A DNA stretch of 64,000 nt from Flavobacteriales bacterium (lineage in GTDB: Bacteria; Bacteroidota; Bacteroidia; Flavobacteriales_E; Vicingaceae). The stretch is taken from positions 124,001 to 188,000 of the forward strand of contig JACJZD010000004.1 of the NCBI GenBank assembly GCA_020635795.1. Reading direction: 5' to 3'. The translations under genes and the position numbers were made by a program. Under the pieces are notes generated by a model, which saw nothing but the letters and a program-made list of their open reading frames with translations, had not been told where the DNA came from and searched no databases. Of the stretch, positions 1-8,893 are shown piece after piece (position 1 is the first letter of the stretch; the number at the start of each line of letters is the position of its first letter).

Positions 1-1097
1 CGAACTTAAGATTTTTAACGTTTTTCGTAAATACTATTAAAGCTATTCACGATAATGCGGATATATTAAGGTCAAGTATTGCTTCTGCAGGTAATGATCA
101 TCGATTGGGTGCTAACGAAGCACCGCCAGCTATTGTTTCGGTATTTATTGGTTCTCAACTAACACAAATGCTTGACAACCTAGAAAAAAGTGTTAAGGCG
201 GGTAAAATGACACCAGAAGATAAAACAGAACTAAAGCTAAGTATTGGTAAAATTCCTCAACTGTTGTTGGATAATACAGATAGAAACAGAACTTCTCCTT
301 TCGCATTTACTGGGAATAAATTTGAATTTAGAGCTGTAGGTTCATCTGCAAACTGTGGTTCTGCTATGATTGCACTGAATGTAATTGTTGCAAAACAATT
401 AATGATATTTAAAAAATCTGTAGATGCAAGAATCAATAAAGGAGAAAAGAAAGATGAGGCTATATTAAAAGAGCTTCAAAAATTAATTAAAGAATCTAAA
501 AAAATTAGATTTGAAGGTAATGGATATGGTGATGAATGGGTTAAAGAAGCTGAAAAAAGAGGATTATCAAATTTAAAAGATACGCCAAGAGCTTTAAAGG
601 TAATGAAGGATAAGAAAACAATTGACTTGTTTAATGAGTTAGGAGTCTTATCTCCAATAGAAATGGAAGCAAGACATGAAATTGAATTGGAGAATTATAT
701 TTTAAAACTTCAAATTGAATCTAGAGTTTTAGGCGACTTAGCTCAAAATCATATTATCCCAACGGCCATTCGATATCAAAATACAATTATAGATAACATT
801 AAAGGTATGATTGAAATCTATGGTAAAGAAGCTAAAAAAATGGCATCAACTCAATATCAAGTTCTTGAAACGATATCAACTCATATCAATGAATTGAAAT
901 CTAATATTGATTTAATGTTGGTTGAAAGAAAGAAGGCAAATAAAATTGAACACGCCGAAGAAAAAGCGTTTGCTTACTGTGATAATGTTAAACCTTATTT
1001 TCAAACAATTAAATATCACTCAGATAAATTGGAATTATTAATTGATGATGAATATTGGCCTCTACCAAAGCTGAGAGAAATATTATTTACAAAATAA
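1..1097 (+). CDS. glnN: Glutamine synthetase type III, C-terminal part (5' end outside window)
   Basis: The reading frame is open from base 3 of the window to the stop at 1097, so only about the last 364 residues are present. The phrase SAGNDHRLGANEAPPAI, encoded around 87-137, is characteristic of type III glutamine synthetase (GSIII), the large dodecameric form common in Bacteroidota. The enzyme makes glutamine from glutamate, ammonia and ATP in the cytoplasm. The helical C-terminal region (residues ESRVLGDLAQNHIIPTA and after) also fits GSIII. A TTG at 105 is an internal codon, not a start, because the coding match continues upstream to the window edge. An intrinsic terminator follows 28 bp after the stop, so this is the end of its transcript. 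Identification is firm; the N-terminal half is unseen. Confidence 0.93.
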   Translation, partial: NLRFLTFFVNTIKAIHDNADILRSSIASAGNDHRLGANEAPPAIVSVFIGSQLTQMLDNLEKSVKAGKMTPEDKTELKLSIGKIPQLLLDNTDRNRTSPFAFTGNKFEFRAVGSSANCGSAMIALNVIVAKQLMIFKKSVDARINKGEKKDEAILKELQKLIKESKKIRFEGNGYGDEWVKEAEKRGLSNLKDTPRALKVMKDKKTIDLFNELGVLSPIEMEARHEIELENYILKLQIESRVLGDLAQNHIIPTAIRYQNTIIDNIKGMIEIYGKEAKKMASTQYQVLETISTHINELKSNIDLMLVERKKANKIEHAEEKAFAYCDNVKPYFQTIKYHSDKLELLIDDEYWPLPKLREILFTK

Positions 1098-1125
1098 GCT
1101 AAAATCAAATAGAATTTTAAAAATT

Positions 1126-1160
1126 AAAATGTTAGTTAAAATTTTGGCTAACATTTTTTT
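1126..1160 (+). terminator. Intrinsic terminator after glnN
   Basis: AAAATGTTAG and CTAACATTTT form a 10-bp stem around a 12-base AT-rich loop, followed at once by a run of seven T. It sits 28 bp after the glnN stop. Confidence 0.8.
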
Positions 1161-1188
1161 GATTAATAGAAAGAATTATTTACTTTAG
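1158..1188 (+). promoter_or_regulatory. Putative Bacteroidota-type promoter for the PorE-like gene
   Basis: TTTG at 1158-1161 and TACTTTAG at 1181-1188 are 19 bp apart, matching the Bacteroidota -33 TTTG / -7 TAnnTTTG pattern with one mismatch in the -7 box. The -33 box overlaps the T-run of the preceding terminator. The leader to the ATG at 1222 would be roughly 28 nt. Confidence 0.5.
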
Positions 1189-1221
1189 CCGAACTCTATT
1201 TAATAAACGACGAATTACAAT

Positions 1222-3219
1222 ATGAAAACAACCAAAATTTTTAGTATCCTGGCTATCTTTTTGTTTTTTAGCCTTTCGTTAAGTGCTCAAAAAAATTATA
1301 AACAAGATGCTGATATTGCTTTTAGTGGTTTAAAGTATTATCAAGCAATTGACTTGTATAAGAAAGCTTACACAAAAGAAAAAAGCAAAGAGGTTAAGTC
1401 TGAAATTTTATTTAAAATAGCAGAATGTTATAGATTAAAAGAAGACGGGACTCAAGCAGCTGTTTGGTACAGTAAAGCCATTACTGCAAAATATGATGAT
1501 CCAATAGCTATTCTTTATTTAGCAGATATTTATAAATCGCAAGGTAAATATGAAGAAGCTATTGTTGAGTATAACAAATATAAAGCAGCTAAACCTGGTG
1601 ATAAGTTGGCTGATATAGGAATCAAATCATCTACGGATGCAAAATCATGGAAGGATAATCCAACTAAAGTTGTTGTTAATCCTTTGCCATTATTGAACTC
1701 AGAGGATTATGATTTTTCACCTACATTTTCTAGTAAAAAAGGAGATGAGATTTATTTTACTTCTACAAGACAAGGTTCTACTGGAACTGAAGTATCTGAT
1801 GTTACGGGAATGAATTTTGATGATATTTATTTTTCTAAAAGAGATAAAAAAGGGAAATGGAGTACGCCTGCGCTGCTTAATGCTACTGTAAATTCACCAG
1901 CAAGTGAAGGTTCTGCTTGTTTGAATTCAAAAAAATCTACAATTTATTTTACTCGTTGTGGCGTTCAAAAGAAAGGAGTTATGGGGTGTAGTATTTATAC
2001 TGCTGGAAAATCTGGACAAAATTGGGGTGAACCTGAATTAATTGCTGTTGCTCAGGATACATTTACGGTTGGTCATCCAGCAATTTCAGATGATGACAAC
2101 ACTTTAGTGTTTGCTTCTAACATTCCAGGAGGACAAGGAGGTAAAGATTTATGGTATATAACTTATGATAAAAAAGCTAAAACTTGGTCACAACCAGTTA
2201 ATTTAGGTCCAGAAATCAATACGCCTGGTGACGAAATGTTTCCTTATATCAGAGATAATGGCGAATTGTACTTTGCTTCTAATGGACATCCAGGTATGGG
2301 AGGTCTAGATTTGTTTAAAGCTAAAAGTAAAGGAATCAATCAATGGGGAAATCCTGAAAATTTAAAAGCACCAATGAACTCTGAGGCAAATGATTTTGGT
2401 ATTGTTTTCGAAGAAGGTCAAAATAGAGGTATGTTTACAACTAGCCGTTCTGGAGGTAAAGGTGGGGATGATATTTGGGAGTTTTATTTACCAGAAATTG
2501 TGTTTGCTTTAGAGGGGGTTGTTAGAGATATTGAAACTCAAAAACCAATTGCTGGTGCAAAAGTTAAATTAATTGGAACAGATGGATTGTCAGCAGAAAT
2601 GTTAACAGATGAAAGTGGAGCATTTTCATTTAAAGAAAATGGTGATGCAAGGTATATAAATCCTAACACTTCATATTCATTAGTTGTAGAAAAAGAGAAA
2701 TATTTATCAGCAAAAGGGAAAGAAACAACTGTTGGACATGAGTCTTCAATGAACTTCTTTCATGAATATGAGTTACAACCAATGCAAGGACCAATTAAAT
2801 TACCTTTAATATTGTATGCTTACAATAGTGCTGATTTATTACCAGAATCTAAAGATTCATTGAACTACCTGTATAATATTATGGTAGATAATCCAAATAT
2901 TGTTATTCAATTAAGATCTCATACAGATTTTAGAGGTAAAGATGCTTATAATGAGAAATTATCTCAACGAAGAGCTCAATCTTGTGTTGATTATTTAATT
3001 AAAGAAAAAGGTGTTGCTCCAGATAGAATTGTAGCTAAAGGTATGGGAGAAAAAGAACCTTTAAAAATGCCTGATGGTACATTATTAGATGAGAAATACA
3101 TTAATGCTTTGAAATCTGAAGAAGAAAAAGAAGCTGCTCATCAACGAAACAGAAGAACTGACTTTAAAGTATTAAGAGATGATTATGTGCCTCAGGCACC
3201 GCAACCATCTGCTAATTAG
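1222..3219 (+). CDS. PorE-like OmpA-family protein with TPR, PD40 propeller and carboxypeptidase-regulatory domains
   Basis: This 665-aa exported protein begins with a signal peptide ending near SLSLSAQ (about residue 22). TPR-like helices follow (about 25-130), then WD40-like PD40 beta-propeller repeats (about 155-420, with recurring phrases such as IYFTSTRQG, LYFASNGHPG and GMFTTSRSGG), a carboxypeptidase-regulatory-like beta domain (about 430-510) and a C-terminal OmpA peptidoglycan-binding domain (about 530-650, with LRSHTDFRGKDAYNEKLSQRRA and NRRTDF). This order matches PorE of the Porphyromonas gingivalis type IX secretion system, thought to anchor the machinery to peptidoglycan. Several PorE-like paralogues exist in most Bacteroidota, so a role in T9SS is likely but not proven. 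The gene stands alone between two terminators. Confidence 0.85.
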   Translation: MKTTKIFSILAIFLFFSLSLSAQKNYKQDADIAFSGLKYYQAIDLYKKAYTKEKSKEVKSEILFKIAECYRLKEDGTQAAVWYSKAITAKYDDPIAILYLADIYKSQGKYEEAIVEYNKYKAAKPGDKLADIGIKSSTDAKSWKDNPTKVVVNPLPLLNSEDYDFSPTFSSKKGDEIYFTSTRQGSTGTEVSDVTGMNFDDIYFSKRDKKGKWSTPALLNATVNSPASEGSACLNSKKSTIYFTRCGVQKKGVMGCSIYTAGKSGQNWGEPELIAVAQDTFTVGHPAISDDDNTLVFASNIPGGQGGKDLWYITYDKKAKTWSQPVNLGPEINTPGDEMFPYIRDNGELYFASNGHPGMGGLDLFKAKSKGINQWGNPENLKAPMNSEANDFGIVFEEGQNRGMFTTSRSGGKGGDDIWEFYLPEIVFALEGVVRDIETQKPIAGAKVKLIGTDGLSAEMLTDESGAFSFKENGDARYINPNTSYSLVVEKEKYLSAKGKETTVGHESSMNFFHEYELQPMQGPIKLPLILYAYNSADLLPESKDSLNYLYNIMVDNPNIVIQLRSHTDFRGKDAYNEKLSQRRAQSCVDYLIKEKGVAPDRIVAKGMGEKEPLKMPDGTLLDEKYINALKSEEEKEAAHQRNRRTDFKVLRDDYVPQAPQPSAN

Positions 3220-3233
3220 ATTAAATAAATAAT

Positions 3234-3269
3234 AAAAAAAGCATCTGCCATTGGTGGATGCTTTTTTTG
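3234..3269 (+). terminator. Intrinsic terminator after the PorE-like gene
   Basis: AAAAAAGCATC and GATGCTTTTTT form a long stem around an 11-base loop, with a T-run of seven. A very similar AAGCATC...GATGCTT stem recurs at the tRNA-Ala locus (43.3-44.04 kb). Confidence 0.85.
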
Positions 3270-3300
3270 TTTATAGTTTTTACAAAAAATATATTATTAA

Positions 3301-4473
3301 ATGAAGCCGTCGGAAAGATATTTATTAAGAGGAGTTTCAGCTTCAAAAGAAGATGTTCATAATGCTATTAAGAAAATTGATAAAGGTCTTTATCCAAAAG
3401 CATTTTGTAAAATTATCCCTGATTATTTAACAGGAAGTGAAGATCACTGTATTGTTATGCATGCAGATGGAGCAGGAACAAAATCATCATTAGCTTATGC
3501 ATATTGGAAAGAAACTGGTGATATTTCCGTGTGGAAAGGAATTGCACAAGATGCATTAATTATGAATATTGATGACTTATTGTGTGTAGGTGCTGTTGAT
3601 CACATATTACTTTCTTCAACCATCGGAAGAAACAAAAATTTGATTCCAGGAGAAGTTTTATCTGAAATTATTAATGGAACGGAAGAGTTGCTTGATGATT
3701 TAAGAAAGTTAGGAATTGGTATTTATTCAACAGGTGGAGAAACTGCAGATGTTGGCGATTTAGTTAAAACTATAATCGTTGATTCTACAGTTACTTGCAG
3801 AATGAAGAAAGATGATGTGGTGAATAATGCTAATATTAAAGTAGGTAATGTTATTGTTGGATTATCTTCATCAGGTCAAGCTTCTTATGAAAAGGAATAT
3901 AACGGTGGAATGGGAAGTAATGGGTTGACATCCGCACGACACGATGTGTTTAACAAAACTGTTGCAAAAAAATATCCTGAAACCTATGATAATAGTCTTC
4001 CAAGTGAATTGGTTTATTCAGGGAAATATAATTTAACTGACACAGTCGATGGTGTTGAGCTTAATGTAGGGAAGTTAGTTTTATCACCAACAAGAACATA
4101 TGCTCCAATTATTAAAAAAATCCTTGAAAAATATAAACATCAGATTGATGGTATGGTGCATTGTAGTGGAGGCGCTCAAACCAAAATTTTACATTTTATA
4201 GATGATTTGCATATTGTAAAAGATAATTTGTTTGATGTACCACCTTTGTTTAAAATTATTAAAGAAGAATCAGGTACTGAATGGAAGGAGATGTATAAGG
4301 TGTTTAACATGGGGCATAGAATGGAACTTTATGTTTCAGAAGAAATAGCTACAGATATTATTTCTATTTCAAAATCATTTAATGTTGATGCTAAAATTAT
4401 TGGAAAAGTGGTAGCAAAAGGAGAAAAAAAATTAACCATCAAAAGTGAATTTGGAGAATTTATTTACAACTAA
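3301..4473 (+). CDS. purM: Phosphoribosylformylglycinamidine cyclo-ligase (AIR synthase)
   Basis: At 390 aa this is the long Bacteroidota form of PurM, which closes the imidazole ring in purine synthesis (FGAM + ATP to AIR). The N-terminal phrase GVSASKEDVHNAIKKIDKG, the ATP-binding HADGAGTKSSLAYAYW, the dimer region IAQDALIMNIDDLLCVGA and the STGGETADVGDLV loop are all in the expected order. The ATG at 3301 is 32 bp after the preceding terminator. It opens a run of closely spaced genes: prfA starts 3 bp after its stop, so the cyclo-ligase is probably co-transcribed with release factor 1 and pyrF. A related AIR-synthase-fold protein of other function is possible but less likely given the close family wording. 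Confidence 0.88.
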   Translation: MKPSERYLLRGVSASKEDVHNAIKKIDKGLYPKAFCKIIPDYLTGSEDHCIVMHADGAGTKSSLAYAYWKETGDISVWKGIAQDALIMNIDDLLCVGAVDHILLSSTIGRNKNLIPGEVLSEIINGTEELLDDLRKLGIGIYSTGGETADVGDLVKTIIVDSTVTCRMKKDDVVNNANIKVGNVIVGLSSSGQASYEKEYNGGMGSNGLTSARHDVFNKTVAKKYPETYDNSLPSELVYSGKYNLTDTVDGVELNVGKLVLSPTRTYAPIIKKILEKYKHQIDGMVHCSGGAQTKILHFIDDLHIVKDNLFDVPPLFKIIKEESGTEWKEMYKVFNMGHRMELYVSEEIATDIISISKSFNVDAKIIGKVVAKGEKKLTIKSEFGEFIYN

Positions 4474-4476
4474 TTT

Positions 4477-5559
4477 ATGAGTGATTTATTAAAGAAATTG
4501 GAACAAATCAATATACGATTTGACCAAGTGAGTGAGCAGATTGTTGATCCAGAGGTGGTTTCAGACATGAGTCGTTATGTTAAGTTAAATAAAGAATATA
4601 AGGAGTTATCGGAAATCAATGAAGTGTACAAAAGATATAAGAACATAGTTGGAAATATTGAATCATCAAAAGAAATTATTAAAACGGAAACTGATAAGGA
4701 ATTTTTAGAAATGGCTAAGGCAGAACTAGATGACCTTATTCAGGAAAAAAATAAAATGGACGATGAGATTAAGGTCTTGTTAATTCCAAAAGATGAGGAA
4801 GATACTAAAAACGTTATTGTTGAGATAAGAGCAGGTACTGGTGGAGATGAAGCTTGTATTTTTGTTGGAGATTTATTCAGAATGTATTCCAAATACATGG
4901 AAAAAAGAGGCTGGAAAATAGAAGTTTTGACTGTAAATGAAGGGACTGCTGGCGGATTTAAAGAAATAGGTTTTTCTGTTGAAGGAGATAGCGTTTATGG
5001 TGTTTTAAAATTTGAATCGGGAGTACATCGTGTTCAACGTGTTCCGGCTACCGAATCTCAAGGTCGAGTACACACATCAGCAGTTACGGTTGCAGTTTTA
5101 CCAGAAGCAGAAGAAGTAGATATTGAAATTAGAAAAGATGATATTAAAAAAGATACATACCGTTCATCTGGAGCAGGAGGGCAGCACGTTAATAAAACTG
5201 AATCTGCGGTTCGTTTAACACATATTCCATCTGGTGTTGTTGTTGAATGTCAAGAAGGACGGTCTCAAATAAAAAACATGGAAATTGCCATGAAAGTATT
5301 AAGAACACGCCTTTATGAAGCAGAGGTAATTAAAAGAGAAAAAGAAAGAGCAGCGGAGCGTAAATCTCAAGTATCTACTGGTGATAGATCTGCAAAAATA
5401 AGAACCTACAATTATCCTCAAGGAAGGGTTACCGACCATAGAATTGGGTTAACACTTTACAATTTAGGAGCGGCAATGGAAGGTGATATTGATGAAATTA
5501 TCAATTCGTTAAAAATTGCAGAAAATACGGAAAAACTTCAGGCAGGATTAACCGAATAA
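4477..5559 (+). CDS. prfA: Peptide chain release factor 1
   Basis: This 360-aa protein has the standard RF1 length. The codon-reading tripeptide PAT (residues 190-192), which marks RF1 (UAA/UAG) rather than RF2, and the catalytic GGQ (234-236, in SSGAGGQHVN) are both present. An acidic coiled N-terminal region occupies roughly residues 1-100. It acts at the ribosomal peptidyl-transferase centre to release finished chains. No frameshift site is present, as expected for RF1. It lies 3 bp after purM and 3 bp before pyrF, a housekeeping operon without a separate visible promoter. Confidence 0.97.
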   Translation: MSDLLKKLEQINIRFDQVSEQIVDPEVVSDMSRYVKLNKEYKELSEINEVYKRYKNIVGNIESSKEIIKTETDKEFLEMAKAELDDLIQEKNKMDDEIKVLLIPKDEEDTKNVIVEIRAGTGGDEACIFVGDLFRMYSKYMEKRGWKIEVLTVNEGTAGGFKEIGFSVEGDSVYGVLKFESGVHRVQRVPATESQGRVHTSAVTVAVLPEAEEVDIEIRKDDIKKDTYRSSGAGGQHVNKTESAVRLTHIPSGVVVECQEGRSQIKNMEIAMKVLRTRLYEAEVIKREKERAAERKSQVSTGDRSAKIRTYNYPQGRVTDHRIGLTLYNLGAAMEGDIDEIINSLKIAENTEKLQAGLTE

Positions 5560-5562
5560 GAA

Positions 5563-6381
5563 ATGACTAAACAAGAATTAATCAACCAAATAAAACTAAA
5601 ACAATCCTTTTTATGTGTTGGTTTAGATACAGATTTAACAAAAATTCCGACACATTTATTAAAAGGGAAAGATCCAATTTTTGAATTTAATAAACAGATA
5701 ATTGATGCTACACACGATTTATGTGTTGCTTATAAGCCCAATCTAGCCTTTTATGAAGTGTATGGCTCACAAGGTTGGGAAAGTTTACAAAAAACAATCG
5801 AGTATATTCCAAAAGAAATTTTTACGATTGCTGATGCGAAACGTGGTGATATTGGTAATACTTCAAGTATGTATGCTAAAGCATTTTTTGAAAACTTAAA
5901 TTTTGACTCGGTAACTGTAGCTCCATATATGGGAGCAGATTCGGTAATGCCCTTTTTAGAGTTTAAAAATAAATGGGTAATTCTTTTAGCGTTAACATCT
6001 AATAAAGGCGCTGACGATTTTCAATTTTTTGATGGAGAAAAGGAAAAATTATTCGAAAAAGTGCTAAAAAAATCTAAGGAGTGGGGCAATGATGAAAATT
6101 TAATGTATGTGGTTGGAGCAACTCGTCCCGAAATGTTTTTAGACATTAGAAAACTTGTTCCTGATAGCTTTTTATTAGTTCCTGGTATTGGTGCTCAAGG
6201 TGGTGAATTGAGTGAAGTTTGTAAATTCGGAATGAATAAAGAAGTTGGGTTACTGGTTAATTCTTCGCGAGGAATTATATATGCGGGTAAAGATGTTGAT
6301 TTTGCAAAAAAATCTCGTGAAGAAGCAGTAAAAATCCAAAAAGAAATGGCTATCTTGTTAAACAAATTTAAAATTATATAA
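5563..6381 (+). CDS. pyrF: Orotidine 5'-phosphate decarboxylase (type 2 subfamily)
   Basis: The 272-aa protein carries the type 2 PyrF signature: FLCVGLDTDLTKIP near the N-terminus and the catalytic Asp-Lys region DAKRGDIGNTSSMYAKAFF in the middle, with a phosphate-binding GIGAQGGE loop near residue 210. It converts orotidine monophosphate to UMP, the last step of pyrimidine nucleotide synthesis. carB, needed at the first step, is also in this window but in a different transcription unit. The gene follows prfA by 3 bp and precedes the SPFH gene by 2 bp. Confidence 0.95.
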   Translation: MTKQELINQIKLKQSFLCVGLDTDLTKIPTHLLKGKDPIFEFNKQIIDATHDLCVAYKPNLAFYEVYGSQGWESLQKTIEYIPKEIFTIADAKRGDIGNTSSMYAKAFFENLNFDSVTVAPYMGADSVMPFLEFKNKWVILLALTSNKGADDFQFFDGEKEKLFEKVLKKSKEWGNDENLMYVVGATRPEMFLDIRKLVPDSFLLVPGIGAQGGELSEVCKFGMNKEVGLLVNSSRGIIYAGKDVDFAKKSREEAVKIQKEMAILLNKFKII

Positions 6382-6383
6382 TT

Positions 6384-7376
6384 ATGGAAATTCCTTTTGG
6401 TGTCGGTAGAATAGTGCTATTTATTTTTGCATTTTTCTTTGTATTTGGTGCGTTTTTCGTTGTAAAACAAAAAACGGCAGTTATTATTGAGCGTTTTGGT
6501 AAATTTCAACGAGTAGCTCGTTCAGGGTTCAATTTTAAAATCCCGATTATTGATAAAAAAGCGGGAGTAGTAAACTTAAGAGTAATGGAACTTCCCGTTG
6601 AAGTTGAAACAAAAACAAAAGATGATGTTTTTGTTCGATTAATTATTTCTGTTCAATATTATGTTGTTGAATCAGAAGATGGAATCCAAACTTCATTTTA
6701 TAAATTTGATAATCCAGCTCGTCAAATTCAATCGTATGTTTTTGATTCAATCCGTTCGGAAGTACCTAACATGCTGTTAGATGATGTGTTTAGTGAGAAG
6801 GATAAAATTGCAAAAGCAGTTCAAATTGAATTGGCTGACACTATGGAAGAATATGGTTATGCAATTATTAAAGCCTTAATTACCGATATTGATCCAGATG
6901 CCAAAGTAAAGCACGCCATGAATGAGATTAATGCGGCAAAAAGATTAAAAGAAGCTGCAAAAGAATATGCTGAAGCTGAAAAGATTAAAGTAGTAGCTGC
7001 TGCACAGGCAGAAGCAGAAGGTAAAAAACTTCAAGGTGAGGGTATTGCCAATCAACGTATTGCTATTGCAAATGGTATTAAACATTCGGTTGAAGAGGTA
7101 AAGGGTGCAATGGAAGATGGTGTTACCGGACAACAAGTAATGAACATGTTGTTTATGACTCAACATTACGATACCATTGGAAGATTAGCGGAGCAAGGGG
7201 TTAACACTATTTTTGTACCTTATTCTCCAGGCACTGTAGGTGATTTACAAACTCAAATTCAATCGAGTTTAATTGCTGCAGATACAGTTAATAAATCAAC
7301 CACTCGTGCTGATTATATGAAGAAAAAGCCAGCAAAAAAATACGGAGATAAAGACGAAAATGGAGATTTGCTATAA
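6384..7376 (+). CDS. SPFH (stomatin/prohibitin, band 7) membrane protein
   Basis: A hydrophobic N-terminal anchor (about residues 8-27) is followed by a band 7 / SPFH domain (about 28-190, starting at VVKQKTAVIIERFGKFQRV) and a charged, alanine/glutamate-rich helical stretch (about 190-240, EAAKEYAEAEKIKVVAAAQAE) that should form a coiled coil. Such proteins oligomerise into rings or cages in the inner membrane and often organise membrane proteases or microdomains. At 330 aa it is a slipin/stomatin-size protein rather than HflK or HflC, since no partner gene follows. No NfeD-like gene is adjacent, so its partner is unknown. Confidence 0.88.
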   Translation: MEIPFGVGRIVLFIFAFFFVFGAFFVVKQKTAVIIERFGKFQRVARSGFNFKIPIIDKKAGVVNLRVMELPVEVETKTKDDVFVRLIISVQYYVVESEDGIQTSFYKFDNPARQIQSYVFDSIRSEVPNMLLDDVFSEKDKIAKAVQIELADTMEEYGYAIIKALITDIDPDAKVKHAMNEINAAKRLKEAAKEYAEAEKIKVVAAAQAEAEGKKLQGEGIANQRIAIANGIKHSVEEVKGAMEDGVTGQQVMNMLFMTQHYDTIGRLAEQGVNTIFVPYSPGTVGDLQTQIQSSLIAADTVNKSTTRADYMKKKPAKKYGDKDENGDLL

Positions 7377-7379
7377 AGT

Positions 7380-8663
7380 ATGATTACCGAAGATTTTCTT
7401 CACTATATCTGGAACTTTAAATTGTTTAATACACTTGATTTAAAGACATCCAACAACGAAACGATACAAATTATAAAATCGGGACAGCACAATACAGATG
7501 CTGGTCCCGATTTTTTTAATGCCCAAATTAAAATAGGTAATACCACTTGGGCAGGAAATGTAGAGATTCATATTAAATCATCAGATTGGGATAAACATCA
7601 ACACCAAAAAGACACCGCTTACGACAATGTTATTTTACATGTGGTATATGAAAATGATAAAAACATAAAAAATTCTAAAAACATTCATATACCTACTTTT
7701 GAATTAAGAGAAATTATCAATAATAAATTAGTTGAAAACTACCAGGAATTATTGTTTAGCAAAAATTGGATTCCTTGTAGTGCTAACCTTAATGATGTAG
7801 ACATATTTATTATTAATAATTGGCTTGAAAGGCTGGTTATTGAACGATTAGAGCATAAGTCGAAATCGATAAAAGATTCATTAAAACTGAATATGAACAA
7901 TTGGGAAGAAACCTTTTATCAGCAGTTGTTTAAATATTTTGGGTTAAAAGTTAACGCAGAACCCTTTTTATTACTGGCTAAAAAATCCCCATTAAAAATT
8001 ATAGAAAAACACAATAGCATTTTTTCAATAGAGGCGTTGTTATTTGGTCAGGCTGGATTTTTACAAGATGATTATAATGATGATTATTTCCAAAAACTAA
8101 AAAATGAGTACAAATTTTTAAAGTCTAAGTTTTCTTTATCACCACTTGAAAATAGCATATGGAAGTTTTTGCGGTTAAGACCAGCTAATTTTCCTACTAT
8201 TAGAATAGCTCAACTAGCAAATTTGTTAAAAAACGAACCAAGGTTATTCTCTAAAGTATTGTCATTAAATACAATACAAGAATTTCGTAATTTATTTAAA
8301 CTTTATGCTTCAGATTATTGGTCGGCACATTATCAGTTTGGTAAGAAATCTGAAAAAATCAATGTTAAAAATACAGGGGCGGTTTTAATTGATGCATTAA
8401 TAGTTAATGTAATTGTTCCTTTTTTGTATGTTTATGGTGAATCTGTTAATGATGAAAATTTAAAATCAAAAGCCTTAACTATTCTGCAAGACTTAAAGGC
8501 AGAAAGTAATACAATTATTAATAATTTTGAGAAAAATGGAGTTGAAGCTAAAAATGCTTTAGATAGTCAAGCATTAATTGAATTAAAAACAAATTATTGT
8601 TCTCAAAAAAAATGTTTAAATTGCAGTATTGGAAATAATCTGATTAAATCAATAAAAAAATGA
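7380..8663 (+). CDS. DUF2851 family protein
   Basis: The 427-aa protein opens with MITEDFLHYIWNFKLFNT and contains SGQHNTDAGPDFFNAQIKIG and GNVEIHIKSSDWDKHQH, the typical wording of the Bacteroidota DUF2851 family, whose function is unknown. The N-terminal part (about residues 1-110) with its acidic and histidine residues (DAGPDFF, EIHIKSSDW) recalls a nuclease-like fold, but that is only an impression. The C-terminus has a cysteine group (CSQKKCLNCSIG) that could bind metal. It starts 3 bp after the SPFH gene and overlaps the next gene by 4 bp (ATGA), which suggests translational coupling. Confidence 0.82.
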   Translation: MITEDFLHYIWNFKLFNTLDLKTSNNETIQIIKSGQHNTDAGPDFFNAQIKIGNTTWAGNVEIHIKSSDWDKHQHQKDTAYDNVILHVVYENDKNIKNSKNIHIPTFELREIINNKLVENYQELLFSKNWIPCSANLNDVDIFIINNWLERLVIERLEHKSKSIKDSLKLNMNNWEETFYQQLFKYFGLKVNAEPFLLLAKKSPLKIIEKHNSIFSIEALLFGQAGFLQDDYNDDYFQKLKNEYKFLKSKFSLSPLENSIWKFLRLRPANFPTIRIAQLANLLKNEPRLFSKVLSLNTIQEFRNLFKLYASDYWSAHYQFGKKSEKINVKNTGAVLIDALIVNVIVPFLYVYGESVNDENLKSKALTILQDLKAESNTIINNFEKNGVEAKNALDSQALIELKTNYCSQKKCLNCSIGNNLIKSIKK

Positions 8664-8884
8664 TTTCTAAAATTTTAGCTTATTTTGAGAAACAAGCCTT
8701 TGGGGTTTGCAGTTGGTGGGGTGAAAAACTACAACTAAAAACAGCTCAGGTACGTCTTTCCTTTATTTATTTATCATTTATTACAGTCGGTTCTCCTGTT
8801 ATTGTATACTTAATAATGGCTTTTGTTTTAAAACACAAAGAATATTTTAAGTTTAGTAAGCGAAAAACAGTTTGGGATATTTAA
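8660..8884 (+). CDS. Small PspC-domain membrane protein
   Basis: At 74 aa this is about one PspC domain: a short amphipathic start, a Trp/Gly turn (FGVCSWWGEKLQLKTAQVR) and one hydrophobic transmembrane segment (about residues 31-57). PspC-type proteins sense or buffer envelope stress in other bacteria; no PspA or PspF gene is near. The start overlaps the DUF2851 stop by 4 bp, and the two are usually neighbours in Bacteroidota, so they may work together. Confidence 0.8.
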   Translation: MISKILAYFEKQAFGVCSWWGEKLQLKTAQVRLSFIYLSFITVGSPVIVYLIMAFVLKHKEYFKFSKRKTVWDI

Positions 8885-8893
8885 CTTCGTTCG